Shown: in pieces, positions 13,940-21,157 of the stretch
Layout of the letters: each line of letters begins with the position of its first letter
Numbering within the stretch: position 1 is the stretch's first letter
Virus record (IMG/VR): IMGVR_UViG_3300048672_000242
Span: 1-30,426 of that record
Reading direction: 5' to 3' (one strand)
Length of the DNA: 30,426 bases
DNA from: a virus
The notes under the pieces: model-generated
Database searches by the model: none
What the model saw: only the letters and a program-made list of their open reading frames with translations
Told to the model about the DNA's origin: nothing
Made by a program: the position numbers and the translations under genes

Positions 13940-14170
13940 TTACTTTTTAATTGGACGGCCAGACGACTTCCGCTCACAGCTCCGGTAGAGCAACACCCGC
14001 TCCGCTTTCTTCAGGCAGAAGAAATTCTGCAACGCGATGGTCACAACGGACGCAACGGAGATTCCGCTGGCCTTCGCTTCCTCCCGGATATTCGCCGGGA
14101 GGTATGAAGGAATATCCACGTTCAGCGCGAGCTTCTTCTTATCGGGATTTTTGGAAGGTTGATTTGGCAT
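13940..14170 (-). CDS. ribbon-helix-helix transcriptional regulator
   Basis: I chose ATG 14170, giving 76 aa, because an operator copy (14190-14208) covers the region an upstream GTG start (14212) would use. The fold is read as a beta-strand 'KLALNVDIP' (about 13-21), helix A 'SYLPANIREEAKASG' (22-36), and helix B 'ISVASVVTIALQNFF' (37-51), followed by a basic C-terminus (RSCERKSSGRPIKK). This matches the Arc/MetJ/CopG fold, dimers of which insert the paired strand into the DNA major groove. Two operator-like palindromes lie just upstream, and related copies lie in the divergent promoter region, which supports autoregulation and control of both operons. The regulatory claim is inference. Confidence 0.8.
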   Translation of the reverse strand: MPNQPSKNPDKKKLALNVDIPSYLPANIREEAKASGISVASVVTIALQNFFCLKKAERVLLYRSCERKSSGRPIKK

Positions 14171-14189
14171 ATAAGTTTCGTATCTGGAC

Positions 14190-14208
14190 GGAGTTTCTAG
14201 GAACCTCC
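14190..14208. promoter_or_regulatory. operator-like palindrome O1 upstream of RHH gene
   Basis: GGAGTTTCTAGGAACCTCC, a near-perfect inverted repeat 20 bp upstream of the RHH start codon. Core GTTTCTAGGAAC at 14193-14204. Shares its core with copies at 14230, 16191 and 16293. Confidence 0.75.
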
Positions 14209-14229
14209 CCACTTAGTAAATACAAATAA

Positions 14230-14246
14230 GGAGGTTTCTAGGAACT
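14230..14246. promoter_or_regulatory. operator-like palindrome O2 upstream of RHH gene
   Basis: GGAGGTTTCTAGGAACT, with core GTTTCTAGGAAC at 14234-14245, 41 bp (about four helical turns) from the core of O1. It lies between the end of the UvrD-like gene and the RHH start. I find no clean -10/-35 pair here, so the exact promoter of the RHH gene is uncertain. Confidence 0.75.
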
Positions 14247-14248
14247 AA

Positions 14249-16048
14249 CTAAAAGCCGGAAGCCCCTTGCGAGACTTCCGGCGAACCGTCGATGCGGATT
14301 ACTGCACTATCGGACTCGACAACCGTCACGACCTGCTCGTGGCCGGCGATTGAGACGACGTGGCCAACTTCCAACTGGACCAACTCCGGCGGAGGTTCCG
14401 GGAGTGGTTCACCAACGATGGCTTTGTAGTCCTCCCGTGTCCGGACTCCCATCTCAACTTCCGTCATCCGCTTAGGCGGAGCCTGTTTAGAAGGGGCTGC
14501 CACCTTCGCTGCTTCGACTGAGGCTGGCTTTTGTTCCGCGAGGCTATTCCCAGACGCCCCCACCATGTAAAGCTCCCGTTGCGCCCGGGTGATGGCAACG
14601 TAGTAAATGTTGTCTTCCTCGCGTCCCTTTCCCCGGCGAAAAGTCTCGGTGAGGCAGAACACCCGGTTCCACTCCAACCCCTTTGCCTTGTGGACGGAGG
14701 AAAGGACAACGGCGGGTTTGGAGTTGGAGTCCGTATCAGAAAAGAGGTTCGTGATACGAGCCTCAATATCGTTCACGCTGGAAGCCCCTTCCGCAATTGC
14801 GCAAAGAGTCGCGGCGATGTCGGAAACCTGCTCCACCTTCTTTTCGATATTCTTGGACTTGGAAGCGTTGAGCCGCGCGATTTGCTTCTCGCTCCACGCT
14901 TGGACTTTCTCAAGGAAGTTCGGAACGGACTTGGCCTTCATGCTGCGAACCATCCCAACGAGCTGCTTGCCGATGTCACGGCCTTCGATGCGTGCCGGGA
15001 TATTCTTGCGCAGAAGCGAAAGGGCGAGCGGCATAAGCGGAGCGTTTAGTCGGGAGAGTATCGCGTCACCTACCGCTACCGTCCCCATCATGGCGAACTG
15101 GTTTACGTTCTGGACGGAACCTTCCGGAGACGCGTCATGCCACTTGTAGTCCGGCACAACCTCTTGAGCGAGCCGGACGATGGACTTGGCGCAGCGGTAG
15201 GTAGTCGTCAGCGTAAGCTCGTGCGCGGCTAACGTCTTGCGCATCATTTCGAGTCCGTCTTGGACCGCACCCCGGAAACCGTAGATGGCCTGGCGGTCAT
15301 CGCCCACGACGATTACCGGGCCACGGGAAGCGAGACGAGCCATCGTAAGCTGCGGGAGGTTCATGTCCTGGGCTTCGTCGATTAGCACTAAATCGTAAGA
15401 GGGTTTGACCCATCCCATCGCTACCGGAAGCCACACCATGTCGTTGAATGATATTCGTCCGGCTTTATCCGGGACGCGGGAAAGTTCCAAGACCCGGAGC
15501 GCTGCTCCGCAAAGCTCCCGGTTAGAATCCCACACGATGTCCTGCGCGTCAATAATGGAAAGTAAATCCGCTTCCGTAGGGGCGATGCAGGTGTTCTTCG
15601 CAAAGCCGACCAGCTTCACGACCGCCGCGATGAATGGCTTGGCCGCGTCCCCGTAACCGCACACCTCCGCAGCCCGGTCAAACTCCACATCGTCATCCGG
15701 CTTCGCGTTCCGCCACACGTTCCGCACGAAGCGGTATCCGACGGAGTGGAGCGTGAGGACTTCCACGCGAGGGTCGACAATCTTTTCCTCCGCTTCCTTC
15801 TGGTTCCGCTTGTTGAACACGGCGTAGAGAATCTTGCGGAAGGATTCGGGGACGTAGCGGAAACCCTCTTTCGAGGTGGCCGTCTTGCCGGTTCCGGCAC
15901 GCGCCTTGATGACGAAGTTGGTTGCGGACTTCGGGACTAGCGAAGCCATCGCCGCGAAGATGATTTCCTGTTCCTCACTCCACGTATGTTTCGGAGCGCG
16001 GGCTGCGCGGTTTTGCGCAAGGGCGGAGGTGGGGGAAAGGGGTTTCAT
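14249..16048 (-). CDS. UvrD/Rep-like SF1 helicase
   Basis: 599 aa from ATG 16048 with a good Shine-Dalgarno (GGAGGT, 5 nt spacing). Motif I 'ARAGTGKT' 49-56, motif II 'LIDEAQD' 222-228, motif III 'VVGDDRQAIYGFRGA' 247-261, motif IV 'TTYRC' 282-286, motif V 'SVHKAKGLEW' 451-460, motif VI 'YVAITRAQRELYMVG' 483-497. This is a full SF1A helicase set of 3'-5' type; the size matches compact phage UvrD-like helicases. The last roughly 90 residues are Ala/Pro/Glu-rich with a small beta-rich end (VGHVVSIAGHEQVVTVVES). It is the first gene of the leftward operon and probably transcribed from the operator-controlled promoter at 16183-16211. Confidence 0.93.
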   Translation of the reverse strand: MKPLSPTSALAQNRAARAPKHTWSEEQEIIFAAMASLVPKSATNFVIKARAGTGKTATSKEGFRYVPESFRKILYAVFNKRNQKEAEEKIVDPRVEVLTLHSVGYRFVRNVWRNAKPDDDVEFDRAAEVCGYGDAAKPFIAAVVKLVGFAKNTCIAPTEADLLSIIDAQDIVWDSNRELCGAALRVLELSRVPDKAGRISFNDMVWLPVAMGWVKPSYDLVLIDEAQDMNLPQLTMARLASRGPVIVVGDDRQAIYGFRGAVQDGLEMMRKTLAAHELTLTTTYRCAKSIVRLAQEVVPDYKWHDASPEGSVQNVNQFAMMGTVAVGDAILSRLNAPLMPLALSLLRKNIPARIEGRDIGKQLVGMVRSMKAKSVPNFLEKVQAWSEKQIARLNASKSKNIEKKVEQVSDIAATLCAIAEGASSVNDIEARITNLFSDTDSNSKPAVVLSSVHKAKGLEWNRVFCLTETFRRGKGREEDNIYYVAITRAQRELYMVGASGNSLAEQKPASVEAAKVAAPSKQAPPKRMTEVEMGVRTREDYKAIVGEPLPEPPPELVQLEVGHVVSIAGHEQVVTVVESDSAVIRIDGSPEVSQGASGF

Positions 16049-16182
16049 CGCACACCTCCAATAGAAACAAGCCGAACTTCGCCGGATACTCCGCTTGCAA
16101 AAAAAGCGGACTCGGTAAAAGTTTTCGGCGAAAAAGAATTTTCGCTCGCCTCGGTGTTTTTAGAATTCGCGTTCACACCGTC

Positions 16183-16211
16183 ACCATAGCGGAGGTTTCT
16201 AGAAATGTCTA
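16183..16211 (-). promoter_or_regulatory. leftward sigma70-like promoter with operator in spacer
   Basis: On the minus strand: -35 TAGACA (16211-16206), 17-bp spacer, -10 TATGGT (16188-16183). The spacer contains the operator half TTTCTAGAAACCTCC. A start near 16176 gives a roughly 128-nt leader containing a perfect 7-bp stem (16090-16096 with 16104-16110) before the UvrD-like gene. Confidence 0.65.
16191..16206. promoter_or_regulatory. operator-like palindrome O3
   Basis: GGAGGTTTCTAGAAAT; core GTTTCTAGAAAT (16195-16206). It overlaps the spacer of the leftward promoter, so a bound repressor would block RNA polymerase. A further degenerate half-site (TCTAGAAC) follows at 16208-16215. Confidence 0.75.
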
Positions 16212-16287
16212 GAACTATTTTCATTTATTTCGCTGACGAGGTTCCGCCCGTCCGGACGGTGACGATGAAAATAATTTCAGATTTTTA

Positions 16288-16316
16288 TAGACAGGTTTCT
16301 AGAAACCTCCTAGAGT
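16288..16316 (+). promoter_or_regulatory. rightward sigma70-like promoter with operator in spacer
   Basis: -35 TAGACA (16288-16293), spacer exactly 17 bp (16294-16310), -10 TAGAGT (16311-16316). The spacer is the operator itself. The predicted start near 16323 gives a roughly 47-nt leader with a hairpin before the first plus-strand gene. It mirrors the leftward promoter in design: same -35, same spacer length and same operator. Confidence 0.65.
16293..16310. promoter_or_regulatory. operator-like palindrome O4 (best copy)
   Basis: AGGTTTCTAGAAACCTCC; the first 16 bases are a perfect palindrome (16293-16308). Likely the strongest binding site of the set because both half-sites are intact. Confidence 0.8.
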
Positions 16317-16328
16317 ATCTATCAGCGT

Positions 16329-16348
16329 CCGGAGGAATTAACCTCCGG
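16329..16348 (+). other. leader hairpin before the first plus-strand gene
   Basis: CCGGAGG, loop AATTAA, CCTCCGG: a perfect 7-bp stem. It sequesters a GGAGG Shine-Dalgarno-like sequence 35 nt upstream of the ATG at 16370, so it could affect translation or mRNA stability. Confidence 0.55.
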
Positions 16349-16369
16349 CGAAAAAAAGAAACGCAAAAC

Positions 16370-16819
16370 ATGAAAACACAAATCATTAACTTCATCAATA
16401 ACCTCACTGGCGTCACGGCTCTCCGCGCTCAAGTCTCCGCGCTGGAGGCCCTAACCGGAAAGCTCCACATCGCATTGAACGACGTGGCCACCAGCCGTCT
16501 CACCGAGGAACAAGTTAACTCCGCTATCGAACGTGCCACCGAAGATTTTGTAACCGAACGGAAACTCAACGATACAGTGGAAGATGCGATGAACGGAAAC
16601 GACTGGGATTCCATCGTGTCAGAAACCTTCGGTGAGCGCCACACTTCCTCCGCCGTTTCGGAAGCCGTGGAGGAAGCGATTGAAGAGCGTCTCCGCAACA
16701 GCGACTTCGATGAGGGAATCGTGGAAACGGTTATCCAGGCGCTGGAAGATTCCGAAAAAGATTCCGAACTTGTCGAAGCGATTCAGGCCGCGCTCCGCGA
16801 CCACGCCGTCACGAAGTAA
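16370..16819 (+). CDS. acidic helical protein of unknown function, 149 aa
   Basis: I start it at ATG 16370 (MKTQIINFINNLTG), not at 16205: the upstream stretch holds the operator, promoter and hairpin, and its translation is not protein-like. About 31 Asp/Glu against 13 Lys/Arg, spread in helical segments such as 'EEQVNSAIERATEDF', 'DTVEDAMNGNDWDSI', 'VSEAVEEAIEERLRNSDFDEG' and 'VIQALEDSEKDSELVEAI'. No Cys or membrane segment. Strong acidity and first-gene position behind a repressed promoter make a DNA-mimic or host-protein inhibitor thinkable, but there is no motif to prove it. Function unknown. Confidence 0.7.
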   Translation: MKTQIINFINNLTGVTALRAQVSALEALTGKLHIALNDVATSRLTEEQVNSAIERATEDFVTERKLNDTVEDAMNGNDWDSIVSETFGERHTSSAVSEAVEEAIEERLRNSDFDEGIVETVIQALEDSEKDSELVEAIQAALRDHAVTK

Positions 16820-16840
16820 TTGACTCCCCGGTCACCTTCC

Positions 16841-16888
16841 TCCCGGTAACGGGACGGCGGGTGAGCGGGAAGGCAATCACGCCTTTCC
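16841..16888 (+). other. paired hairpins between two plus-strand genes
   Basis: First hairpin TCCCG-GTAA-CGGGA (16841-16854), second GGAAGGC-AATCAC-GCCTTTCC with one bulged T (16868-16888). They lie between the acidic-protein gene and the next start (16907). No T-run follows, so they may be mRNA processing or stability elements rather than terminators. Confidence 0.45.
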
Positions 16889-16906
16889 AAAACTAAAACG
16901 CGAATT

Positions 16907-17515
16907 ATGAAACAGAAATTCCAAGTCGGTGACCAGGTAGTCGTGAACGATGAAAAGTCGTATCGGTTCGGACGCGAGTTTGCAACCGTCGTGGCGGTGG
17001 AACCGGACAAGCAGAGAATCCCCGAAGGCGAGCGGGTTGACGGGTTGGTAGTGGTCTTGTGGCCAGACCTGCAGATGACCTCCACCTACGCCCCGAAGAA
17101 TCTCACCGCCCTGACGGAGTGGCGGAACCTCCAGTTCAGGAACGGTGGGCATACCGTCCTCGGTGAAACCTGCTCCTGCGGGCAGGATACCGTAGTCTGC
17201 CAGGTGTGCGCCAAAATCGTCTGCGGGTCAATGGCGAGCTGGATGACCCCGGCTCCCGGTAAGACCTTTAACGGGAATGTTTGCGCGGCCTGCGCGAAGG
17301 TAGCGAAGTCGGAACCCTCCCCGGCTAAGACGGACGAGATTTGGTTCATCCAAGACGCCAACGAGTATGGCAACTATTACGACTCCGTCGGCTTCCGGTA
17401 TGTTTCCAAGGAGGTAGCGGTGGAGAAACTCGAATCGTGGCGCAAGGCTTTCCCCAAGCGGAACAGCCGTCTCATCCTCCGCGTTGACACGTTCGTAGCG
17501 GGAGGTGCGAAATGA
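16907..17515 (+). CDS. Cys-rich protein with KOW-like N-terminus, 202 aa
   Basis: Starts at ATG 16907 after leader AACTAAAACGCGAATT. The N-terminal 65 residues (FQVGDQVVVNDEKSYRFGRE, VVAVEPDKQ, LVVVLWPDLQ) look like a small beta-barrel of KOW type. The middle has seven Cys: C89, C91, C98, C101, C106, C126, C129 ('TCSCGQDTVVCQVCAKIVC' and 'CAACAK'), suggesting a zinc-binding module of treble-clef/ribbon type. The C-terminal part 'IQDANEYGNYYDSVGFRY' is mixed alpha/beta. Overlaps the next gene by four bases. I do not recognise the family; a nucleic-acid or ribosome-related role is conceivable. Confidence 0.65.
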   Translation: MKQKFQVGDQVVVNDEKSYRFGREFATVVAVEPDKQRIPEGERVDGLVVVLWPDLQMTSTYAPKNLTALTEWRNLQFRNGGHTVLGETCSCGQDTVVCQVCAKIVCGSMASWMTPAPGKTFNGNVCAACAKVAKSEPSPAKTDEIWFIQDANEYGNYYDSVGFRYVSKEVAVEKLESWRKAFPKRNSRLILRVDTFVAGGAK

Positions 17516-17907
17516 AATACGTCATGTTCACCAACGTCAAGACCGGCCAACGTCTTCCGGTAATCTTCCCGGACTTCTTGACTCACCGAGATATGCGGGC
17601 GGGAGCGGACTGGAAGCCTACCAGCGCGGGATTCTTCAACGGTCTCACTGAGAAGCCTTACGGGAAAAGCGAAACGCTCAAGCTCCGCTCGCGGGAGGAT
17701 GACGCAGAGTTGATTATTGCGACCCTTACGAACAGCAATGCTATAATCCTCTTTGCGCAGGATGAGGAAGGGGAGCTGGAGAAGTTGAAGGTTGCGCAAG
17801 AAGCTCCCGCCCCGGTTCCGGTAGTCATTAACCGCTGCCCGACGTGCGGCTTGGGATACACGGACGCGGAGCGGGCGATGGCCTGCTGCGAGGAAAACTT
17901 CAGATAG
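17512..17907 (+). CDS. hypothetical protein with C-terminal Cys cluster, 131 aa
   Basis: ATG at 17512 overlaps the preceding TGA (ATGA). The N-terminal domain (MKYVMFTNVKTGQRLPVIFP, then GLTEKPYGKSETLKLRS) is mixed strand/helix. A flexible Ala/Pro stretch (EAPAPVPVV) leads to 'RCPTCGLGYTDAERAMACC' with C109, C112, C125 and C126, a likely zinc knuckle. Coupled translation with the 202-aa Cys-rich protein suggests joint function. No family recognised. Confidence 0.6.
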   Translation: MKYVMFTNVKTGQRLPVIFPDFLTHRDMRAGADWKPTSAGFFNGLTEKPYGKSETLKLRSREDDAELIIATLTNSNAIILFAQDEEGELEKLKVAQEAPAPVPVVINRCPTCGLGYTDAERAMACCEENFR

Positions 17908-17919
17908 GAAACTAAAACT

Positions 17920-18282
17920 ATGAACCAAGAAGAAATCGAAAACTCACCACAGCAGAAACGTCTTGTCCGGGATTCGATGGGAATCCTGCTGAACGAACTG
18001 CGCGAGCTGGAGAAGGCAATCAACGAAGACGCGGACGGCGATGAGGGGGAATCCGTAGCGCTGAAATCCATAGCCCAACTTGACGACCTGGCGAAACTTC
18101 ACATCGACTCCTGGACTCCGGAGCATATTAAGGGGCTTCTTGAAATCCTTCTTGCGCAGTCGCTCCATCGCGAGGTTTCCGGAATCGCGGTCAAGTGCGT
18201 CATGATTCACAGGGAGACCGGAATACCGCTTTCCAAAATCGGGGAGGGATTATTCAAGAAGGCTTGTAAACTTTGGCCGTAA
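17920..18282 (+). CDS. helical hypothetical protein, 120 aa
   Basis: ATG 17920 preceded by GGAAACTAAAACT, the A-rich leader style of this genome. Acidic and helical N-terminus (NQEEIENSPQQKR, ELRELEKAINEDADGDEGES), then helical 'LLEILLAQSLHREVSGIAV' and 'KIGEGLFKKACKLW' at the C-terminus. No domain is recognised. It is the last gene of the plus-strand cluster; its TAA abuts a copy of the dispersed palindrome and a strong stem-loop follows. Confidence 0.6.
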   Translation: MNQEEIENSPQQKRLVRDSMGILLNELRELEKAINEDADGDEGESVALKSIAQLDDLAKLHIDSWTPEHIKGLLEILLAQSLHREVSGIAVKCVMIHRETGIPLSKIGEGLFKKACKLWP

Positions 18283-18284
18283 AA

Positions 18285-18300
18285 GTAACCTGCAGGTAAC
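18285..18300. repeat. dispersed palindrome, copy 2 (3' of plus cluster)
   Basis: GTAACCTGCAGGTAAC, inner 10 bp perfect. It directly follows the stop codon of the 120-aa gene. Its left flank is AAAA, as at copy 3 read on the minus strand. Confidence 0.75.
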
Positions 18301-18336
18301 GAATCCCCGCCGGGACGCGAATACCGGCGGGGATTC
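18301..18336. terminator. strong stem-loop between convergent operons
   Basis: GAATCCCCGCCGG (18301-18313), 10-nt loop, CCGGCGGGGATTC (18324-18336): a perfect 13-bp stem. It sits between the last plus-strand gene and the last minus-strand tail gene (ends 18425), so it probably stops transcription in one or both directions. No clear U-tract, so intrinsic termination is likely but not certain. Confidence 0.65.
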
Positions 18337-18424
18337 TACTGTAGCCGCCAAACGTCTCTGCTGGTCATCTGGCGCGTTTTTATTGTAAAAGAGGGTGCGG
18401 ATAGCGGGGAGCGGTATTATTGCC

Positions 18425-18721
18425 CTACGTGACCAATGCGCCACCCCGGTTAAGCCGCTTCCCGCGCCTGGCGCACCCGCTGCAAGCTGGGTCTTTGCCG
18501 ATGGCCTTGGCGATTGGCTTGGCGACTACGCCAACCACGTCACCGAACTGACCGGACTTCGCGCTCACCAGCATCCATTTTCCACGGCTTATATGAAGCC
18601 AGTCTCCGCGAACCGTTCCATGAGAAATCACGTCCGCATACCAGCCGTCTGGCTTGGTGTTCATCGCGTCAATCAGCTTTTGTAGAGGGATGGTCACGAC
18701 GGAGTTGAACAGTTGTTCCAC
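18425..18721 (-). CDS. hypothetical protein with C-terminal CxxC, 98 aa
   Basis: Last gene of the tail operon. Helical N-terminus (LFNSVVTIPLQKLIDAMN), a beta-rich middle (GDWLHISRGKWMLVSAKSG), and a C-terminal 'VVAKPIAKAIGKDPACSGCARRGKRLN' with a CxxC pair. An 'IAK...PCxGCxxRxxxLN' ending is, as I recall, recurrent in small phage proteins encoded near tail genes. It overlaps the end of the 819-aa gene by 28 bases. Function unknown. Confidence 0.6.
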   Translation of the reverse strand: MEQLFNSVVTIPLQKLIDAMNTKPDGWYADVISHGTVRGDWLHISRGKWMLVSAKSGQFGDVVGVVAKPIAKAIGKDPACSGCARRGKRLNRGGALVT

Positions 18722-21153
18722 GCGGCTTCAATTTGATTTGGCTCACTCCCCGTCCATCCAGATCCGGTGGGCGGAGTCGCTGGGATGTCAAACGAGCAAT
18801 CTGCGGGAAGGTCTGGGCAGGACTCGCCGCCCCTGGTTCCTGAGAATTTCACCGTGCGAGCCTCAACGGTCGGCTGGCATCCGGCGAACGTATCCGCGCA
18901 GGCGATTGGGTCTTGCCAGTAAGGGTCAATAATGTATTGGATGAATAAACATGCCCACCGCGCACCGCATGACGTGAGGTTCATACTCTCCGGAAATGCC
19001 CGGACATAAGCGCCCACTGGAGCATCCGCGTTCGGCGTGCAGGCGAGGACGGGGCAGAGACCGGGTTTCAGGATGTCCGTATTCGTCGGCGTCGCGTCAA
19101 CGTCGCCGGTGGAATCATCAGGCGACCAGATTTGCTCCACGAAATTCCCCGTGCTGGCGGATGAATTCCAAAGGTAGTGTGGGGCGTGCGCGTAGTTTGG
19201 GGCGGTGCCGATGTATTTATTGCTCGTGAGCCAAACACCAGCGGAGAAATCTCCATCAACTGTTCCGGTCGTGTCGGCGAGCCGCGTCCAAGTCAGATTG
19301 TCGGCATCGGTCAGGATTGCGTTTGCCGCATTGCGAACGGCAACCAAGTCGCCCGTTATGAGATTCTGAGCGGCGGCAAACGTGAACGTCGTCTTGTCCG
19401 TTCCTTCATCGTAGGTTCCCGTGACCGCCACGCGCCCACAAATGGCCCAAGGCGACGGCCATTGAGCCGTTCCGTTGTCGTATTGCCAGCGGAGTTTTCC
19501 GACCAACCCGAAATAGCCCTGGCTTAATCCATCCCATTGTGCGGCGGTGTAGGCAGCGGCAATCATCGTTGCCGATGTTGGAAGTTCATCGCCAAGCGTG
19601 AGCGTGGTGGAGTCCACGGCTGACACATAAAAGATTTTGTGACGCAGCGCATAGAAATCCGCGTCGTGTGATACGTCGTCGGTGGCACGGATGCCAACCA
19701 AGTCACCGGCGGAAACGTGAGCATCCATTCCTGTGACTGTAAGGACACTTCCAGCAATCCCCGTTACGCACGCGGCCTTTGTGGTGTCAATCAGCCAACG
19801 GTCAGGGCCGCATGGTCGGAATGGGTTGTAACTGTCGAACACTTCCTTGACCTCGCAACCCTTTTGAATCATCAGCCGGCCAGCTTCTTCCTCAACGGAC
19901 ATGTTGTAGAATAGCCAATAACCCGGCCAGCGTGAATCCATGCCAGCGTGGTAATTGCTCGTGGCCTCCGTCGCGGTTCGTGGGATGACAAGGTCTGTAT
20001 TGTCGCCAAGCCCATTTGACGCCATGCTGAATTCCGCGCCAACATCCGTAATGTGCCAGCCTCCAGAGCTTGACCAAGTGGCATGGTCGAATCCAAAAGA
20101 CCAATCCGGCCAGCCAAGGTCAAACGGTGCTCCCAAAACGTCTCCGGTGCTCTCATCGGTTTCAGTGTAGCCCCATGCAACATCTGGGCTTGTCGCCAAT
20201 CGCTCATCCCGGCGTGTTATCACGGCCAATGCCCTCCAGCTATCCATGCGCCACGGAAGGCTGCCATTGTCGCTCAATGACCACGCATCCGACAACGCAG
20301 TAACGTCGGTCAACAAGTCCGTTGGGTAATAAGGGTTGGAAAGTTCAACTAGAACCTCCGCCGCAGTCCATCCGGTGATGCCATAGGCTGTTCCATGTTG
20401 TGTGATTTTGAAATGGAACTTGGTGTCCGTGATGGTCGAGGCAGAGGCGTCAAGCCAGCTTGAAAAGTCCCCGCCAGCGTCGCCATCTAGGGTGAGATTT
20501 TCTCCGCCCATGACGGAGGCCGCGCTCGCCGCCAGTTCTGTAATGTCGGCCCCGGTGATCGGGTAGAACAAGTGGGCCGCAATCATGCTTGACCAATAGC
20601 TGCCCAACAATTGAATCGAAAACAGGCAGTTTGTGTCATTCAGAACAGGTAAAACAATTCCGTCGCCGTCTTCCGGGAGTATTGAATTCGGATCTGGTTC
20701 CGTATCGTTGTAACTTTTGGTGTCCACAGTAATCAAGCCGGATGTCCTGTCCACCGTGGTCTTCAACTCGAAATCATATCCTCCGCTTCCAGCCGTGGTA
20801 TCATATCGGCCAAGGATTCGGATGCGGCGGGTGAGATACTTTACCGGGATAACCTGACAACTTTCGCTAATGCAGTAAGTAAAGCCATATTGCCCGCTCC
20901 AATGCTTCTCCGCCTGAACCAGCTTGTGTCCGCGCTTAGAAAAGCTCCGGAGCGTCTGCGTCAGCGGGTCGGTGATCTCATAGCAGTTCCAGTTCTGATG
21001 CGTGCCCGGACAGTCCCCGGCGGCGGGTCGGTCAGCGCGGGCTATCGGCGGTGGCGCTTGCGATGCCGGCGGCGAACCATCCACGAGAGACGTGTTGATG
21101 TAGTCGTCCAAAACCTCACGAACCGTGCAACAGTTACAGCATCCAAATGCCAT
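18694..21153 (-). CDS. large Cys-rich probable distal tail/virion protein, 819 aa
   Basis: The longest gene in the tail operon. Composition is virion-like: Thr, Ser, Asp, Trp and Gly rich, beta-heavy, with about 22 Cys. The N-terminus begins 'MAFGCCNCCTVREVLDDYIN', with paired Cys. Later Cys pairs are spread along the chain (e.g. 'CISESC', 'CPVLAC', 'CGARWAC', 'CADTFAGC', 'CPDLPADC'), which is uncommon for cytoplasmic phage tail proteins and may reflect disulphides or metal sites. No enzyme motif is visible. Position after the tape measure and two smaller tail genes suggests a distal-tail or baseplate-type component. Assignment from context. Confidence 0.6.
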   Translation of the reverse strand: MAFGCCNCCTVREVLDDYINTSLVDGSPPASQAPPPIARADRPAAGDCPGTHQNWNCYEITDPLTQTLRSFSKRGHKLVQAEKHWSGQYGFTYCISESCQVIPVKYLTRRIRILGRYDTTAGSGGYDFELKTTVDRTSGLITVDTKSYNDTEPDPNSILPEDGDGIVLPVLNDTNCLFSIQLLGSYWSSMIAAHLFYPITGADITELAASAASVMGGENLTLDGDAGGDFSSWLDASASTITDTKFHFKITQHGTAYGITGWTAAEVLVELSNPYYPTDLLTDVTALSDAWSLSDNGSLPWRMDSWRALAVITRRDERLATSPDVAWGYTETDESTGDVLGAPFDLGWPDWSFGFDHATWSSSGGWHITDVGAEFSMASNGLGDNTDLVIPRTATEATSNYHAGMDSRWPGYWLFYNMSVEEEAGRLMIQKGCEVKEVFDSYNPFRPCGPDRWLIDTTKAACVTGIAGSVLTVTGMDAHVSAGDLVGIRATDDVSHDADFYALRHKIFYVSAVDSTTLTLGDELPTSATMIAAAYTAAQWDGLSQGYFGLVGKLRWQYDNGTAQWPSPWAICGRVAVTGTYDEGTDKTTFTFAAAQNLITGDLVAVRNAANAILTDADNLTWTRLADTTGTVDGDFSAGVWLTSNKYIGTAPNYAHAPHYLWNSSASTGNFVEQIWSPDDSTGDVDATPTNTDILKPGLCPVLACTPNADAPVGAYVRAFPESMNLTSCGARWACLFIQYIIDPYWQDPIACADTFAGCQPTVEARTVKFSGTRGGESCPDLPADCSFDIPATPPTGSGWTGSEPNQIEAAWNNCSTPS

Positions 21154-21157
21154 AATA

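Noticed and set aside
14171-14260. A clear sigma70 promoter for the RHH gene
   Set aside because: Operators are obvious but no convincing -35/-10 pair with 16-18 bp spacing could be found on the minus strand.
16205-16369. Upstream in-frame start extending the first plus-strand gene by 55 codons
   Set aside because: The stretch contains the operator, promoter and hairpin, the sequence is not protein-like, and ATG 16370 has the genome's usual A-rich leader.
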